32,677 nt of DNA from Pseudomonadota bacterium (GCA_021827145.1 JAKAXK010000017.1:1-32677); one strand, 5' to 3'; positions 1-9,138 are shown, counted from the stretch's first letter. Program-made: numbers and translations. Notes: generated by a model not told the origin, from the sequence alone.

Positions 1-53
1 GAAACCGAAGGCTGTGGGAAAGTGTGCTGTAACAGCTGGATTATAGAGGAGAT

Positions 54-132
<79 letters not shown>

Positions 133-143
133 TTCCGGACCGC

Positions 144-172
144 ATCATACCGTAAGCGCCTAGCCGTATCAA
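144..172 (-). promoter_or_regulatory. sigma70 promoter of tRNA-Pro
   Basis: On the minus strand TTGATA (167-172) and TATGAT (144-149) are separated by exactly 17 bases. The predicted start lies a few bases before the tRNA 5' end at 132. The bases after the -10 box are GC-rich (GCGGTCCG), as in discriminators of stringently controlled stable-RNA promoters; the stringent-control reading is inference. Confidence 0.8.
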
Positions 173-258
173 AGCACTTTGGGCGGCGCTGATGAGGTTG
201 GGGCACGTGACGGCAGTCACCGGAGGGATGAGGGGCGTGGCAGGCCAGGCGTGGCGCG

Positions 259-287
259 TCGCCAAGCGGGGTTCGAGGCCGTAGAAT
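259..287 (+). promoter_or_regulatory. candidate promoter of yheS, leaderless geometry
   Basis: A good -10 box TAGAAT (282-287) lies six bases before the yheS ATG at 294, with a weaker -35 candidate TCGCCA (259-264) 17 bases upstream. A start site seven bases after the -10 box would fall on the A of the ATG. No Shine-Dalgarno sequence is visible. Both points suggest a leaderless mRNA. Confidence 0.5.
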
Positions 288-293
288 AGCGCC

Positions 294-2147
294 ATGCTGA
301 ATGTCCGTGATTTGTCGTTTCGCGTAGGGGGCGAGGAGCTCTTCCGCGCCGTGTCGTTTGAGGTGTACCGGGGGCAGCGGATCGGGCTCGTCGGTCGCAA
401 CGGGTCAGGGAAGTCGACGCTCTTGAAGATCATCCAGGAGCGTCAGGAGCCCGAGGAGGGGCGCCTTGAGTTTGCAGGCGCGGTGCGGGTCGTGGCGGCC
501 GCCCAGGAGATTCCGGACACCGAGGACTCGGTACTGGCGTTTACCCTGGATGGAGATCGGGAGCTGCGGGCCCTGGAGGAGACGCTGGCGGGTGGTATTC
601 ATGACGAGCGCTATTTCGCGGCCCAGGCGTGCTACGAGCTGATCGGGGGCTTTGGGGCTCAAGCCCGGGCAAGCCAGCTCCTGGCCGGCCTTGGGTTCTC
701 GCAGGAGGACCTGGGGCGTCCGGTGCGGGTCTTGAGTGGCGGCTGGCGCATGCGCCTGAATCTCGCCCGCGCGCTCATGGCGCGCGCCGACCTCTTGCTC
801 TTGGACGAGCCCACCAACCATTTGGACCTGGAGGCGATCGCGTGGCTCGAGCAGTATCTGGCGCGGTTCGACGGGGCGCTCATCGTCGTTTCGCATGACC
901 GGGACTTTCTGAATGCGGTCGTCAATCGCATCGCCGCGATCCACGATCACGCGGTGTCTCTGTATGCGGGGTCCTACGACGCTTATGTCGAGCGGCGCGC
1001 CCTGGAGTCCACCCAAAGGGAGGCGGCGCAGAGCAAACAGGCCGCTCAGGTCGAGGCGCTGGAGCGTTTCGTGGCCCGCTTCCGGGCCAAGGCCAGCAAG
1101 GCGCGTCAAGCGCAGAGTCGGCTAAAGATGCTGGAGCGTATGGAGCGCGTCACAAAGCTCCGGGGCGAAGTGCGCTATACCTTGCCCCTCAAAGGCCCGG
1201 AACGCGCGCCCGATACGCTGATTGCGCTACGGGGTGTGTCGTTTGGCTATCCCGCAGCGGAGCCCTTGTTCGCAGGCGTGGGGCTTGCGATCGCGCCCGG
1301 CGATCGCGTGAGCGTGATCGGTCGCAACGGCGCCGGCAAATCGACCTTTTTGAAGGTGCTCTTGGGGGAGTTCGCCCCGACCGCCGGCACCCGGACGGTC
1401 GGGGCGGGCCTGACGATCGGCTATTTTGCGCAACATCAGCTGGAGCAGCTCAACCCCGAAGAGACACCGTTTTCCTATCTCACGGCCTTGGATCGGAGTG
1501 CGCAACCGCAGACCCTGCGTGACTATCTCGGGGGCTTCGGGTTCGGAGCGGCAGGTCTCGAGCGCGCAATCCGGGGGTTGTCGGGTGGGGAAAAGAGCCG
1601 GCTCGTGCTGGCCGGGCTTGCGTGGAGCCGACCGCACCTCTTGCTTTTGGACGAGCCCACCAATCACCTGGATCTCGAGATGCGCGAGGCCTTGAGCTTT
1701 GCCCTGCAGGACTACACGGGCGCCCTGGTGTTGGTATCGCACGACCGCCACTTGATCCGCTCGTGCGCCGATACGTTGTGGGTCGTGGGAGGTGGGCACG
1801 TGCAGGAGTATGCGGGCGATCTCGACGATTATCAGCGCGAGACGACCCAAGCCCGCGAGATTAAGGCGCCGCCTAAGCCGACGAGGGAGGCGCGACGCTC
1901 CGGGGTGTCGTCGAAGACCTTTGTGCGCGCGCAGAGGGTGGTCGAGGCACGTATGGCTGCCGATAGCGCGCGCCTGGGTGAGATCGACGCCGTGCTTGGC
2001 GATCCGCGCGCCTACCAGCAGGGGGGTGAAGCGATCAAGGTCTTGCAGGCGGAGCGCGCCGCCATCACGGCGCGCCAGCAGGTCGATGAAGAGGAGTGGC
2101 TCGCCTTGGAGGAGAAGCTCACGGAGGTCTTGGCGCGCCTACCTTAA
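294..2147 (+). CDS. yheS: ABC-F family ATPase, YheS type
   Basis: A soluble protein with two ATP-binding cassettes and no membrane segments. The first Walker A (GRNGSGKST) is at residues 34-42, followed by the LSGGWRMRL signature and LLLLDEPTNHLDLE Walker B. A charged linker carries the stretch RAKASKARQAQSRLKMLERM, typical of YheS-type ABC-F proteins. The second cassette has GRNGAGKST near residue 345 and a second LSGGE signature and DEPTNHLD. The 617-residue length fits the family, and a charged C-terminal helical region follows. ABC-F proteins act on the ribosome, binding near the E site to rescue or regulate translation; YheS itself is only partly characterised. It is transcribed away from the tRNA gene. 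Its 3' end overlaps the convergent moaE by 9 bases. Confidence in ABC-F is very high, in the YheS subgroup high. Confidence 0.93.
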   Translation: MLNVRDLSFRVGGEELFRAVSFEVYRGQRIGLVGRNGSGKSTLLKIIQERQEPEEGRLEFAGAVRVVAAAQEIPDTEDSVLAFTLDGDRELRALEETLAGGIHDERYFAAQACYELIGGFGAQARASQLLAGLGFSQEDLGRPVRVLSGGWRMRLNLARALMARADLLLLDEPTNHLDLEAIAWLEQYLARFDGALIVVSHDRDFLNAVVNRIAAIHDHAVSLYAGSYDAYVERRALESTQREAAQSKQAAQVEALERFVARFRAKASKARQAQSRLKMLERMERVTKLRGEVRYTLPLKGPERAPDTLIALRGVSFGYPAAEPLFAGVGLAIAPGDRVSVIGRNGAGKSTFLKVLLGEFAPTAGTRTVGAGLTIGYFAQHQLEQLNPEETPFSYLTALDRSAQPQTLRDYLGGFGFGAAGLERAIRGLSGGEKSRLVLAGLAWSRPHLLLLDEPTNHLDLEMREALSFALQDYTGALVLVSHDRHLIRSCADTLWVVGGGHVQEYAGDLDDYQRETTQAREIKAPPKPTREARRSGVSSKTFVRAQRVVEARMAADSARLGEIDAVLGDPRAYQQGGEAIKVLQAERAAITARQQVDEEEWLALEEKLTEVLARLP

Positions 2148-2567
2148 GTCCTGCGGCGTGTGACCCGGGACCCACACAGCCCCCTCGGGCGAGATCTCTT
2201 TTTTCCAGAAGGGTGCGCGGGTCTTCAGGGCATCGACGATGGCCTGGCAGCCGGCGAAGGCCTCGGCCCTATGGGCGGACCAGACCGTGACGAGAACGAT
2301 GCGTTCATTGCCTTGGAGGCGCCCGTAGCGATGGATGATAAGGACTTCCAGGAGATGGTGGGCGGTCTGCGCGGCGCTACCTATGCGCGTGAGCTCAGCA
2401 CGGGTCATCTCCGGATAGTGCTCGATCTCAAGGGTCTCGATCCGGCGGTCCTGCGCGCGGTCGCGTACGGTGCCGACGAAGCTTACGCGCGCCCCCGCGC
2501 CTTTCACGTCGAGCGCCTGCGCCTCGCGCTCGGGATCGAAGTCCGAGGTCTGTAATCGGATGATCAT
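2139..2567 (-). CDS. moaE: molybdopterin synthase catalytic subunit MoaE
   Basis: This is the large subunit of molybdopterin synthase, which moves sulfur from the MoaD thiocarboxylate onto cyclic pyranopterin monophosphate to make the dithiolene of molybdopterin. The 142 residues match the family length. Recognisable blocks are GARVSFVGTVRD, LEIEHYPEM, IIHRYGRLQGNERIVLV, and the conserved RAPFWKKE segment, which holds the active-site lysines. The C-terminus (WVPGHT) is also typical. Its ATG overlaps the moaD stop as ATGA, so the two are translationally coupled. It is the last gene of the soe-moa run and ends 9 bases inside the 3' end of yheS on the other strand. Confidence 0.96.
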   Translation of the reverse strand: MIIRLQTSDFDPEREAQALDVKGAGARVSFVGTVRDRAQDRRIETLEIEHYPEMTRAELTRIGSAAQTAHHLLEVLIIHRYGRLQGNERIVLVTVWSAHRAEAFAGCQAIVDALKTRAPFWKKEISPEGAVWVPGHTPQDLR

Positions 2568-2806
2568 CAGCCGCCGCTCACGGGTGGGAAGAAGGCGATT
2601 TCGTCGCCATCCTTCACGGGGCTTGTCAAAGAGGCGTGTTCGCAGTTGATGGCGACCAGCAGAGGTTTGGGAAGGTCCGCTGCGCGTTCACCCGCGATCA
2701 CAGTCAGAATATCGGATGCCAGTTGTGGTTCGTGCGAGGGCGGAAGTTCGCGCATGGCGTACCCTAGGATCTCGCGCACCGTGGCAAAGCAGCGAACTGT
2801 GATCAT
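2567..2806 (-). CDS. moaD: molybdopterin synthase sulfur carrier subunit MoaD
   Basis: A 79-residue ubiquitin-like protein that ends in the required Gly-Gly, preceded by the family signature FFPPVSGG. MoeB-type activation turns this C-terminus into a thiocarboxylate, which MoaE uses as the sulfur donor. The start (MITVRCFATVREILG) and the DGDEIAFFPPVSGG end match MoaD. It lies 2 bases after moaA and overlaps moaE, so the three form one translational unit. No moeB gene is seen in the window, so activation must come from elsewhere in the genome. Confidence 0.95.
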   Translation of the reverse strand: MITVRCFATVREILGYAMRELPPSHEPQLASDILTVIAGERAADLPKPLLVAINCEHASLTSPVKDGDEIAFFPPVSGG

Positions 2807-2808
2807 GG

Positions 2809-3888
2809 TTAACCCCCCAGCCGCATCATATACACCGGGGCGGCGCGTCCAGGTTCGTCGTTGAAGGTGTGCCGTTCGGGTTTCTCGTGCCAGACCTTGT
2901 GGCGAATGAAATCCGTTAAGGACTCATCCGTAAAGCCGCCGCGCAAAGGCTCCAGCAGATCCACGCCGTCTTCCTGCCCGAGACAATACACGAGCCGCCC
3001 GGTGGAGGTGAGGCGCACGCGATTGCATCCGGCGCAGAAATTCTGGCTGATCGGGCTTATAAAACCGATTTCGCTCGCAAAGCCCGCTACGCCAAAGCGG
3101 CGGGCGGGCCCATCGTCCGCCGCCCGCGGGCGCGACTCCAAGGCGTGCGATCGGCGGATGTGTGCCTCGGCCTCGGCGACACTCGCGTAGCTTTGCGCAC
3201 GGCTCGCGCTGCCGGCGATTCCGAGGGGCATGGTCTCTATGAACTGGATGTCGAAGCCCTCGTCCAGTGCGAAATCGACAAGCTCGGGGATCTCATCCAG
3301 GTTTTCGTCCTTCAGGAGGACGACATTCAATTTGATGTGGGGAATGCAGTCGCGGGCGACAAAAAGCCCGCGCAGGACACGCTTGAGATCGCCACCCCGG
3401 GTGATGCGCGCGAAGCGTTCCTCCGACAGGCTGTCTAGGCTCATGTTGATCCGTCGCAGGCCCGCTTGCGCCAGCGGTTGAGCGAGGCGGTCCAGCAGAT
3501 AGCCATTGGTGCTCACGCTCAGCTTTTCGACGCCGAGGTCGCGAGCATACGCGACCCGATCGGTAAGCCAGGGGTAGAGTAGGGGCTCGCCGCCGGTAAA
3601 ACGCATATGGCGTACGCCCAGCGTATGAAAGACCCTCAGCAGTCGGTCGAGCTCGTCGGGGGCGAGGTGGTCCTTGCGGGCAAACCGCGGCGTCCCATCT
3701 TCGGGGGAGCAGTAGCGGCAGCGCAGATTGCAGTGTTCGGTAAGGGAGACCCGCAGATACGATATACGGCGCCCGAATCGATCGTGGAGATCGGTCGCCG
3801 ATTGCGCCAGATATGCTGTTTCAGTTCGATTATGTGCGATCCCAGGTTCCAGAGCGGCCACCCTCCTTATGTAACAAGCATATCCCAT
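2809..3888 (-). CDS. moaA: GTP 3',8-cyclase MoaA (radical SAM)
   Basis: It catalyses the first step of molybdenum cofactor synthesis with MoaC, converting GTP to 3',8-cyclo-H2GTP. The radical-SAM cluster motif CNLRCRYC is at about residues 53-60, followed by FTGGEPLL. The second, C-terminal Fe-S cluster is carried by CAGCNRVRL and a later Cys in GRLVYCLG. The protein ends in Gly-Gly, which is important for activity in this family. The ATG at 3888 would give a 59-base overlap with moaC. A GTG at 3861 is a shorter alternative, so the first 10 to 25 residues are uncertain; family similarity begins clearly near [16 protein letters not shown] purine-rich AAGGAGG inside the moaC 3' end may serve as the ribosome site for a start downstream of the ATG. 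Confidence 0.95.
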   Translation of the reverse strand: MGYACYIRRVAALEPGIAHNRTETAYLAQSATDLHDRFGRRISYLRVSLTEHCNLRCRYCSPEDGTPRFARKDHLAPDELDRLLRVFHTLGVRHMRFTGGEPLLYPWLTDRVAYARDLGVEKLSVSTNGYLLDRLAQPLAQAGLRRINMSLDSLSEERFARITRGGDLKRVLRGLFVARDCIPHIKLNVVLLKDENLDEIPELVDFALDEGFDIQFIETMPLGIAGSASRAQSYASVAEAEAHIRRSHALESRPRAADDGPARRFGVAGFASEIGFISPISQNFCAGCNRVRLTSTGRLVYCLGQEDGVDLLEPLRGGFTDESLTDFIRHKVWHEKPERHTFNDEPGRAAPVYMMRLGG

Positions 3889-4321
3889 CGATGACCATGC
3901 CGCGATCCATGGCCTTACACATATCGTAGACGGTCAGTAGTCCCACGCCAACCGCCGTCAGGGCCTCCATCTCCACTCCGGTCGCATACACCGTGTGGAC
4001 GGTTACCGAACAGCGCAGACAGGTGGGATCGGGGAAATCCCATGCCACTTCCAATCCGGAAATTGGCACTTGATGGCAGAGCGGGATCAATGTATCAGTG
4101 CGCTTGGCCGCCTGGATCGCCGCTATGCGCGCCACGCCCAGCACGTCCCCCTTGCGGCTTGTACCGGCACGGATGGCGGTCGCGGTGTCTGGGGCCATCG
4201 TGATGCGCCCCTCGGCCGTGGCCACCCTGTGGGTGGCGGGCTTGTCGCCGACATCCACCATACGCGCCTGGCCCTCGGCATCGAAATGCGTGAGCGTATC
4301 ACTTCGTCTCTCATCCGCCAT
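3830..4321 (-). CDS. moaC: cyclic pyranopterin monophosphate synthase MoaC
   Basis: It converts the MoaA product 3',8-cyclo-H2GTP to cyclic pyranopterin monophosphate. The 163-residue length and conserved blocks fit: [12 protein letters not shown] (73-84), [10 protein letters not shown] (115-124) and [10 protein letters not shown] (131-140), which carry the active-site Lys, His, Glu and Asp residues. The start is preceded by GGAG at suitable spacing. It follows soeC after 77 bases and heads the moaC-A-D-E group. A TATAGT box in the gap could be an internal promoter but has no good -35 partner. The molybdoenzyme and its cofactor genes are therefore probably co-expressed. Confidence 0.96.
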   Translation of the reverse strand: MADERRSDTLTHFDAEGQARMVDVGDKPATHRVATAEGRITMAPDTATAIRAGTSRKGDVLGVARIAAIQAAKRTDTLIPLCHQVPISGLEVAWDFPDPTCLRCSVTVHTVYATGVEMEALTAVGVGLLTVYDMCKAMDRGMVIDGICLLHKEGGRSGTWDRT

Positions 4322-4398
4322 CGCCTACTCCTCGCGTGCTCGATACTTCGGACACTACTATAGCGAGTGCAAGGGCCCCGATCACCTCTCTTTCGTCT

Positions 4399-5430
4399 CT
4401 AGCGTTCGTCGTAGCTCGGCACGAGACGCCGCTTGCCGGCAGGCACGGTGTCCTTGGCGCCTGCGCGCAACGCCGGGTGCATCTGCGGCAAGGGGCCCGG
4501 CATACGGCCATGGTAGAGGTTCACGACGTGCTTTGCCTCGACGAAAAAGAGGTAACGCTCAAGACCGATGCCAATGAAGGCGAGGACCGGCGCCAACAGC
4601 ACCGCAAGACCGATGGCCGCGTGGGTGGCGGCAAGCAGAATCGCGATCGGAGCCAGGAAGCCCACGACATAGACCGCGACCTTGAAATTGAGGGCGCGTC
4701 GGGGGCTTATGCAGTTACTGAACTCGCGGGTGAGGAAGGTCCCGAAGGTGTGCCCCTGGTCGAGGAGCCGCACACGGCCGCCTGTAAAGCCCGTGGCGGT
4801 CTGCAAGGTAGTCCCGCTCGGCGCGCCGATCCAGAAATAATAGATGGCCTTCATGACCGCCGCGGCCACCAAAAGCGAGCAGGCGATGCTCACCATGGCG
4901 AGGTCGTGGCGGTGGGCCAGCAGGCGGCTCGTGGTAAGAACGGTCATGCCGGTGGCAAGCCCCAAGGCGTAGAAATTCGCCGGAACGAGCGGCGTGTGCC
5001 ACTGGCGTATGGTGCGCAGGCAGGCATAGATCATGCCTTGGCAGAAGATGGTGATGAGCCCGACCAGGGCTGTGACGTTGCCGAGCAAGAGCGCCACGCT
5101 GTCGCGATCATTGTTCATGAAGAATACCCAGCCGAGATAGGCGATCGCGAGCGGATAGAAAAGCACTGCGAACACGCCCTCGCGCGCGAGCCACGAGGTC
5201 CGCCAGCGCGTGAAGGCGCGCCAAGCGTTCTTTGGGTTCGCGAGGTGGGCTGTCGACGAGACCATGCCCATGGTGACGAGCAAGAGGGCGAGGGCCACGA
5301 GGATGGCGGTGCGTAACGGGCTCAAGGCCCCGTCGATCGCGAAGTCGTTGACGACCGCGACCATCGCCATAAGACCGAATCCGGCGCCGGAAAAAAGCGT
5401 TAAGAATATGACGGCAAGTGACGGGTTCAT
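4399..5430 (-). CDS. soeC: sulfite dehydrogenase membrane anchor SoeC (DmsC family)
   Basis: A hydrophobic 343-residue protein of the DmsC/NrfD-like anchor group, with about eight predicted membrane helices near residues 5-27, 39-63, 86-106, 112-138, 151-169, 176-201, 246-270 and 272-297. It should hold the SoeAB dimer on the cytoplasmic face of the inner membrane and pass electrons from sulfite to quinone. The tail after residue 300 is polar. The ATG at 5430 follows soeB after 26 bases, with a modest AAGGGA ribosome site. The assignment depends mainly on its neighbours, because anchors of related reductases look alike. Confidence 0.85.
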   Translation of the reverse strand: MNPSLAVIFLTLFSGAGFGLMAMVAVVNDFAIDGALSPLRTAILVALALLLVTMGMVSSTAHLANPKNAWRAFTRWRTSWLAREGVFAVLFYPLAIAYLGWVFFMNNDRDSVALLLGNVTALVGLITIFCQGMIYACLRTIRQWHTPLVPANFYALGLATGMTVLTTSRLLAHRHDLAMVSIACSLLVAAAVMKAIYYFWIGAPSGTTLQTATGFTGGRVRLLDQGHTFGTFLTREFSNCISPRRALNFKVAVYVVGFLAPIAILLAATHAAIGLAVLLAPVLAFIGIGLERYLFFVEAKHVVNLYHGRMPGPLPQMHPALRAGAKDTVPAGKRRLVPSYDER

Positions 5431-5456
5431 ATTTTTAAGGTCCCTTTAAGAAAAAT

Positions 5457-6152
5457 TTAACGTTCAATGACACGGTTGACCCACTCTTTGACCTTACGCG
5501 CGAGCGATCCGCGCGGCAGGTCGGAGGTGGGGATCGCGGGCCGTGTTCGTGGTGGCAGATACTGGTTGGTCGGGTTGTAGTTGAGTTCGGGCATGAGCGG
5601 GTAACCACCGCGGTCGCGCACGGCACGGCTCGTGACACTGTCCGGGTCGTCGAGATCGCCAAACAAGCGGGCGTGCGCGGGGCAGGCCAGCACGCAGGCC
5701 GGCTGACGTTCTTCCTCGGGCAAGGCCTGGTCGTAGATGCGATCCACGCACAGGGTGCACTTCTTCATGGTGCCCGACGCGCGGTCAAGTTCGCGCGCGC
5801 CGTAGGGGCAAGCCCAAGAGCAGTAGTTGCAGCCCATACACTTGTCCTGATCTATGAGCACGATGCCGTCTTCGGGGCGCTTGTAGGAGGCGCCCGTCGG
5901 GCACACGGTCACGCACTCGGCGTTCTCGCAGTGCATGCACGACATCGGGAAATTGATGGTCTTGTTATTCGGATAATCGCCGACCTCGTAGTGGCGGACG
6001 CGATTGAACCACACGCCTGACGGCTCCTTTCCGTACGGCTCGTAGTCGGTGAGCGGGGCTGTGATGGAGCTCGTGTTCCATTCCTTACACGCAGTCGCGC
6101 AGGCATGACAGCCCACGCAGGTGTCGAGATCGATGACAAGGCCTAAACGCAT
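5457..6152 (-). CDS. soeB: sulfite dehydrogenase iron-sulfur subunit SoeB
   Basis: A 231-residue ferredoxin-like electron-transfer subunit with four cysteine groups for [4Fe-4S] clusters. The first is C12-C15-C18-C22 in CVGCHACATAC. The others are CMHCENAECVTVCP, CMGCNYCSWACP, and CTLCVDR paired with CVLACP. I chose the ATG at 6152 because GGAG lies 7 bases upstream and homologues begin close to this point. The frame stays open further upstream to 6254, but that stretch lies inside the soeA 3' end and reads as arginine-rich noise. It connects the SoeA molybdenum centre to the SoeC anchor. It starts 14 bases after soeA. Confidence 0.92.
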   Translation of the reverse strand: MRLGLVIDLDTCVGCHACATACKEWNTSSITAPLTDYEPYGKEPSGVWFNRVRHYEVGDYPNNKTINFPMSCMHCENAECVTVCPTGASYKRPEDGIVLIDQDKCMGCNYCSWACPYGARELDRASGTMKKCTLCVDRIYDQALPEEERQPACVLACPAHARLFGDLDDPDSVTSRAVRDRGGYPLMPELNYNPTNQYLPPRTRPAIPTSDLPRGSLARKVKEWVNRVIER

Positions 6153-6166
6153 GACTAGCTCCTTTT

Positions 6167-9013
6167 TTAGGCTTTGGTGCGCGTGTTGTAGCGCAGCACG
6201 TCGGGTTTGGGAGCGGCGCCGGGCAAGGGCGGCACGTTGGCGAAGGTTGGCCACACGCCTTCCTCACCGGGCGCGGCGCGCGTCACCTTCACGCGCAGGT
6301 CGTACCAGGCCGCCTGACCCGTTATGGGATCGGAATTTGTGATGCGCCGTTCGCCCGCCTTCTCCGGGAGCAGCTCCGAGATCAGGTGATTCATCAGGAA
6401 GCCTTGCGTGGCTTCCGGTGCGTCGGGTTTCAAGCCCCAGGTGCCGGATTGCTTGCCGATCGCGTTCCAGGTCCACACCGTATCCTCCTGGCAGCCCTCG
6501 ATCAGGCGCAGCTGTACGCGGATCTTGCCGTTATGCGACTCGACCCACACCCAGTCCTCGTCCTGGAGACCCAGGCTCTCGCCGCGCGCGCGGTTCATAT
6601 ACAGGTGATTCTGCGCGATGATCTGCCGCAACCAGGCGTTCTGTGAGTCCCAAGAGTGGTACATCATCATGGGGCGCTGGTTGACCGCAAAGAACGGATA
6701 CTCGTTCTTGTCGACCCGCTGCTGCTCCAAAGGCTCGTAGTAGTCAGGCAGGGGATCGAAATAGGTGGCGAGCCGCTCCTGATCGACACGCTCTTTCGGC
6801 ATGGGCCCGTCATAGAGGCCGAGTCCGGCGAGGCGGAATTTTTGTATGGCCTCGGAGTAGAGCTCAATGACGATGGGCTCGGGGCTCTTCAGGAAACCAG
6901 CCTCGGTGGCGAACTCCAGGTAGCCTTTGTTGGCGAAGCGCAGATAGCTGATACCCTTGGGCAGGTGGTACTGAAAGAAGCCCTGGTTTTCGATATAGCG
7001 CTCCCACTGTTGGGGGTTGGGTTCACCGCGTAGCGACTTGCTGCCATCGACGCCGCGATAGCCGGCCAGAAAGCCAATTCCAGGCTCGCGTTCGTAATAG
7101 GTGATGAAGTCCTTGTAGCCCTTGTATTTGGGCGTGCCATCAGGTTTCGTGAACACAGGAAGCTTTAGGCGCGCGCCCAACTCCACCAGCACCTCCTGCC
7201 AGGGACGCACGTCGCGATCGAGCGCGAGCAGTGGGTGACGTATTGAGTCGCACACTGCGTCGGGCTCCGAGATCGGGCGATCGAGCAGTGAGATCGCGTC
7301 GTAGCGCTCGAGGTAGGTCGTGTCAGGCAATACGAGATCCGCGAAATGCACGGTTTCCGAATGGAAGGCGTCCACTACAACCAGGAACGGGATTTTGTAC
7401 TCGCCGTCGGGACGCTTCTCGCGCAGCATGTCCTGGATATTCGCCGTGTTCATGGTCGAGTTCCAGGCCATGTTGGCCATGAAGAACAGCAACGTATCGA
7501 TCGGGTAGGGGTCCGCATTCACGGCATTCGTGATCACCATGTGCATGAGCCCATGGTTGGCCAAGGGGGCCTCCCAGGAGTAGGCCTTGTCAATGCGCAA
7601 GGGCTCCCCGTTATCGTCGACCACGAGATCCTCGGGCGCTGTCGGGAAACCGAGCGGGTGTCCATCGAGTGGCGTGTTCGGGGCGCTGTGTTTGGCCGGC
7701 TTGCCGGGCGACGGGACCGGACGCGGGTAGGGGGCCTTGGCGCGGAATCCCCCAGGGCAGTCTATGGTGCCGAGCAGGATCTGCAGGAAGTGAATCGCGC
7801 GCGCCGCCTGGAAGCCGTTGGAATGCGCCGATACGCCGCGCATGGCGTGCATGGACACCGGTCGCCCGATGAATTTGTCGTGTTTGCGGCCGGCCCAGTC
7901 GGTCCATTCGACGGCAATCTCTATGGTCTCCTTGAAGGCCACATGCGCCATTTCGAGTGCCAGCCGCTCGATGGTGCTGGCCGAGATGCCGCAGATCTTC
8001 GCGGCATTCTCAGGCGCAAAGCGCTCATCGAGATAGCGCTCAGTGAGCAGTGTCATGACGGTCTTCACGGTGCGGCCATCAGGGGTCTTGTGTTCGCCGA
8101 AGAGCGCTGGGTGGCACGCGGCATCGAGACCGTTGACGAACGCTTCTTTCTTGAGATCCCACGCAAGCGGATGGCCGGCCTCGTCACGATAGATGAGGCC
8201 GTCGCCCTTCTCGCCTGGCGTCTGGACGACCAGGAAGGGCGAGTTCGTGTAGCGGATGAGAAAGTCCCAGTCGAAGAGTTCGCGCGACAGCAGGACATGC
8301 ACCATGGACAGGGCAAGCATGGCGTCGGTACCGGGCCGAATGGGGACCCACTCATCGGCGACCGCCTGGTAGCCCGTGCGCGCGGGATTGATGCCGACGA
8401 ATTTGCCGCCGCGGCTTTTCAGTTTCTCGATGCCGATCTTCATGGGGTTGGAGTTGTGGTCTTCGGCGACCCCCCAAAGCATGAAGTACTTGGTGCGATC
8501 CCAGTCCGGGTCACCGAATTCCCAAAAGGCGTAGCCCAATGTATAGAGTCCGGCGGCGGCCATGTTGACCGAGCAGAAGCCACCATGGGCGGACCAGTTG
8601 AGGGTTCCGAACTGTTCGGCGAACAGACGCGACAGCGCCTGCATCTGGTCGCGCCCGGTGAAAAACGCGAATTTGTTGGGATCGGTCGCGCGGATGTGCG
8701 CCAAGCGCTCGCTCAGCATGTCGAGCGCGTGTTCCCAGGAGATCTCGATAAACTCCCCCGCGCCACGTTCCGTGCCGGGCTTGCGTAGCAGCGGGCTGCG
8801 CAGACGTGCCGGCGAGCACTGCTTCATGATGCCGGCCGATCCTTTGGCACAGAGCACACCTTTATTGATAGGGTGATTGCGATTACCTTGAATGAAGCGG
8901 ACTTGGTTGTTCTCTATGGTGACCTTGATGCCGCAGCGACAGGCGCACATATAACAAGTGGAGTACTTGATCTCCTGGTTGCTGTGATCGTGGCTGTGCT
9001 CGACTGCGGACAT
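6167..9013 (-). CDS. soeA: cytoplasmic sulfite dehydrogenase molybdopterin subunit SoeA
   Basis: A 948-residue molybdopterin oxidoreductase of the DMSO reductase superfamily. The N-terminus has a [4Fe-4S] motif with C20, C23, C27 and C55 (CYMCACRCG and LCAKGS). The probable Mo ligand is C147 in HGGFCSVNM. The C-terminal molybdopterin dinucleotide-binding domain contains NQRPMMMYHSWDSQNAWLRQ. There is no Tat or Sec signal; the protein starts with a soluble His-rich MSAVEHSHDHSNQ. That separates SoeA from the exported Phs/Psr thiosulfate and polysulfide reductases, which it otherwise resembles. SoeABC oxidises sulfite to sulfate in the cytoplasm and feeds quinone. The ATG at 9013 has GGAG 7 bases upstream. 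The direction of the reaction is inferred from the family, not shown by the sequence. Confidence 0.9.
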   Translation of the reverse strand: MSAVEHSHDHSNQEIKYSTCYMCACRCGIKVTIENNQVRFIQGNRNHPINKGVLCAKGSAGIMKQCSPARLRSPLLRKPGTERGAGEFIEISWEHALDMLSERLAHIRATDPNKFAFFTGRDQMQALSRLFAEQFGTLNWSAHGGFCSVNMAAAGLYTLGYAFWEFGDPDWDRTKYFMLWGVAEDHNSNPMKIGIEKLKSRGGKFVGINPARTGYQAVADEWVPIRPGTDAMLALSMVHVLLSRELFDWDFLIRYTNSPFLVVQTPGEKGDGLIYRDEAGHPLAWDLKKEAFVNGLDAACHPALFGEHKTPDGRTVKTVMTLLTERYLDERFAPENAAKICGISASTIERLALEMAHVAFKETIEIAVEWTDWAGRKHDKFIGRPVSMHAMRGVSAHSNGFQAARAIHFLQILLGTIDCPGGFRAKAPYPRPVPSPGKPAKHSAPNTPLDGHPLGFPTAPEDLVVDDNGEPLRIDKAYSWEAPLANHGLMHMVITNAVNADPYPIDTLLFFMANMAWNSTMNTANIQDMLREKRPDGEYKIPFLVVVDAFHSETVHFADLVLPDTTYLERYDAISLLDRPISEPDAVCDSIRHPLLALDRDVRPWQEVLVELGARLKLPVFTKPDGTPKYKGYKDFITYYEREPGIGFLAGYRGVDGSKSLRGEPNPQQWERYIENQGFFQYHLPKGISYLRFANKGYLEFATEAGFLKSPEPIVIELYSEAIQKFRLAGLGLYDGPMPKERVDQERLATYFDPLPDYYEPLEQQRVDKNEYPFFAVNQRPMMMYHSWDSQNAWLRQIIAQNHLYMNRARGESLGLQDEDWVWVESHNGKIRVQLRLIEGCQEDTVWTWNAIGKQSGTWGLKPDAPEATQGFLMNHLISELLPEKAGERRITNSDPITGQAAWYDLRVKVTRAAPGEEGVWPTFANVPPLPGAAPKPDVLRYNTRTKA

Positions 9014-9072
9014 ATGATCTCCGAAAACGTAAGAGTTCCGATGCGTGGACCTTACAGGAAAGGAGTGCCCTT

Positions 9073-9110
9073 ATGCTAGGGAATTGTTTTAATAAGCTGA
9101 TAAAAATCAG
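9073..9110 (-). promoter_or_regulatory. candidate soeA promoter with FNR/CRP-like box
   Basis: CTGAT-AAAA-ATCAG (9097-9110) is a perfect palindrome that differs from the FNR/ANR consensus TTGAT-N4-ATCAA only at the two outer bases. On the minus strand a -10-like TAGCAT (9073-9078) lies downstream. The box centre would then be about 38-41 bases before the start site, the position of class II activators. The 5' leader to the soeA ATG would be about 50 bases. The regulator identity is inference. Confidence 0.45.
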
Positions 9111-9138
9111 ATAGTTATTTCATAGCATTATGGGGCAT

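Noticed and set aside
4336..5316. 326-codon open frame on the plus strand opposite soeC
   Set aside because: Shadow of soeC; the composition is highly charged and without motifs.
7346..8788. 480-codon open frame on the plus strand within soeA
   Set aside because: It lies wholly opposite the well-supported soeA and has no family pattern; long antisense frames are expected in GC-rich DNA.
6167..9013. Reading as thiosulfate/polysulfide reductase (PhsA/PsrA)
   Set aside because: The protein lacks a Tat signal and begins with a soluble His-rich stretch, which fits the cytoplasmic SoeA rather than the exported reductases.
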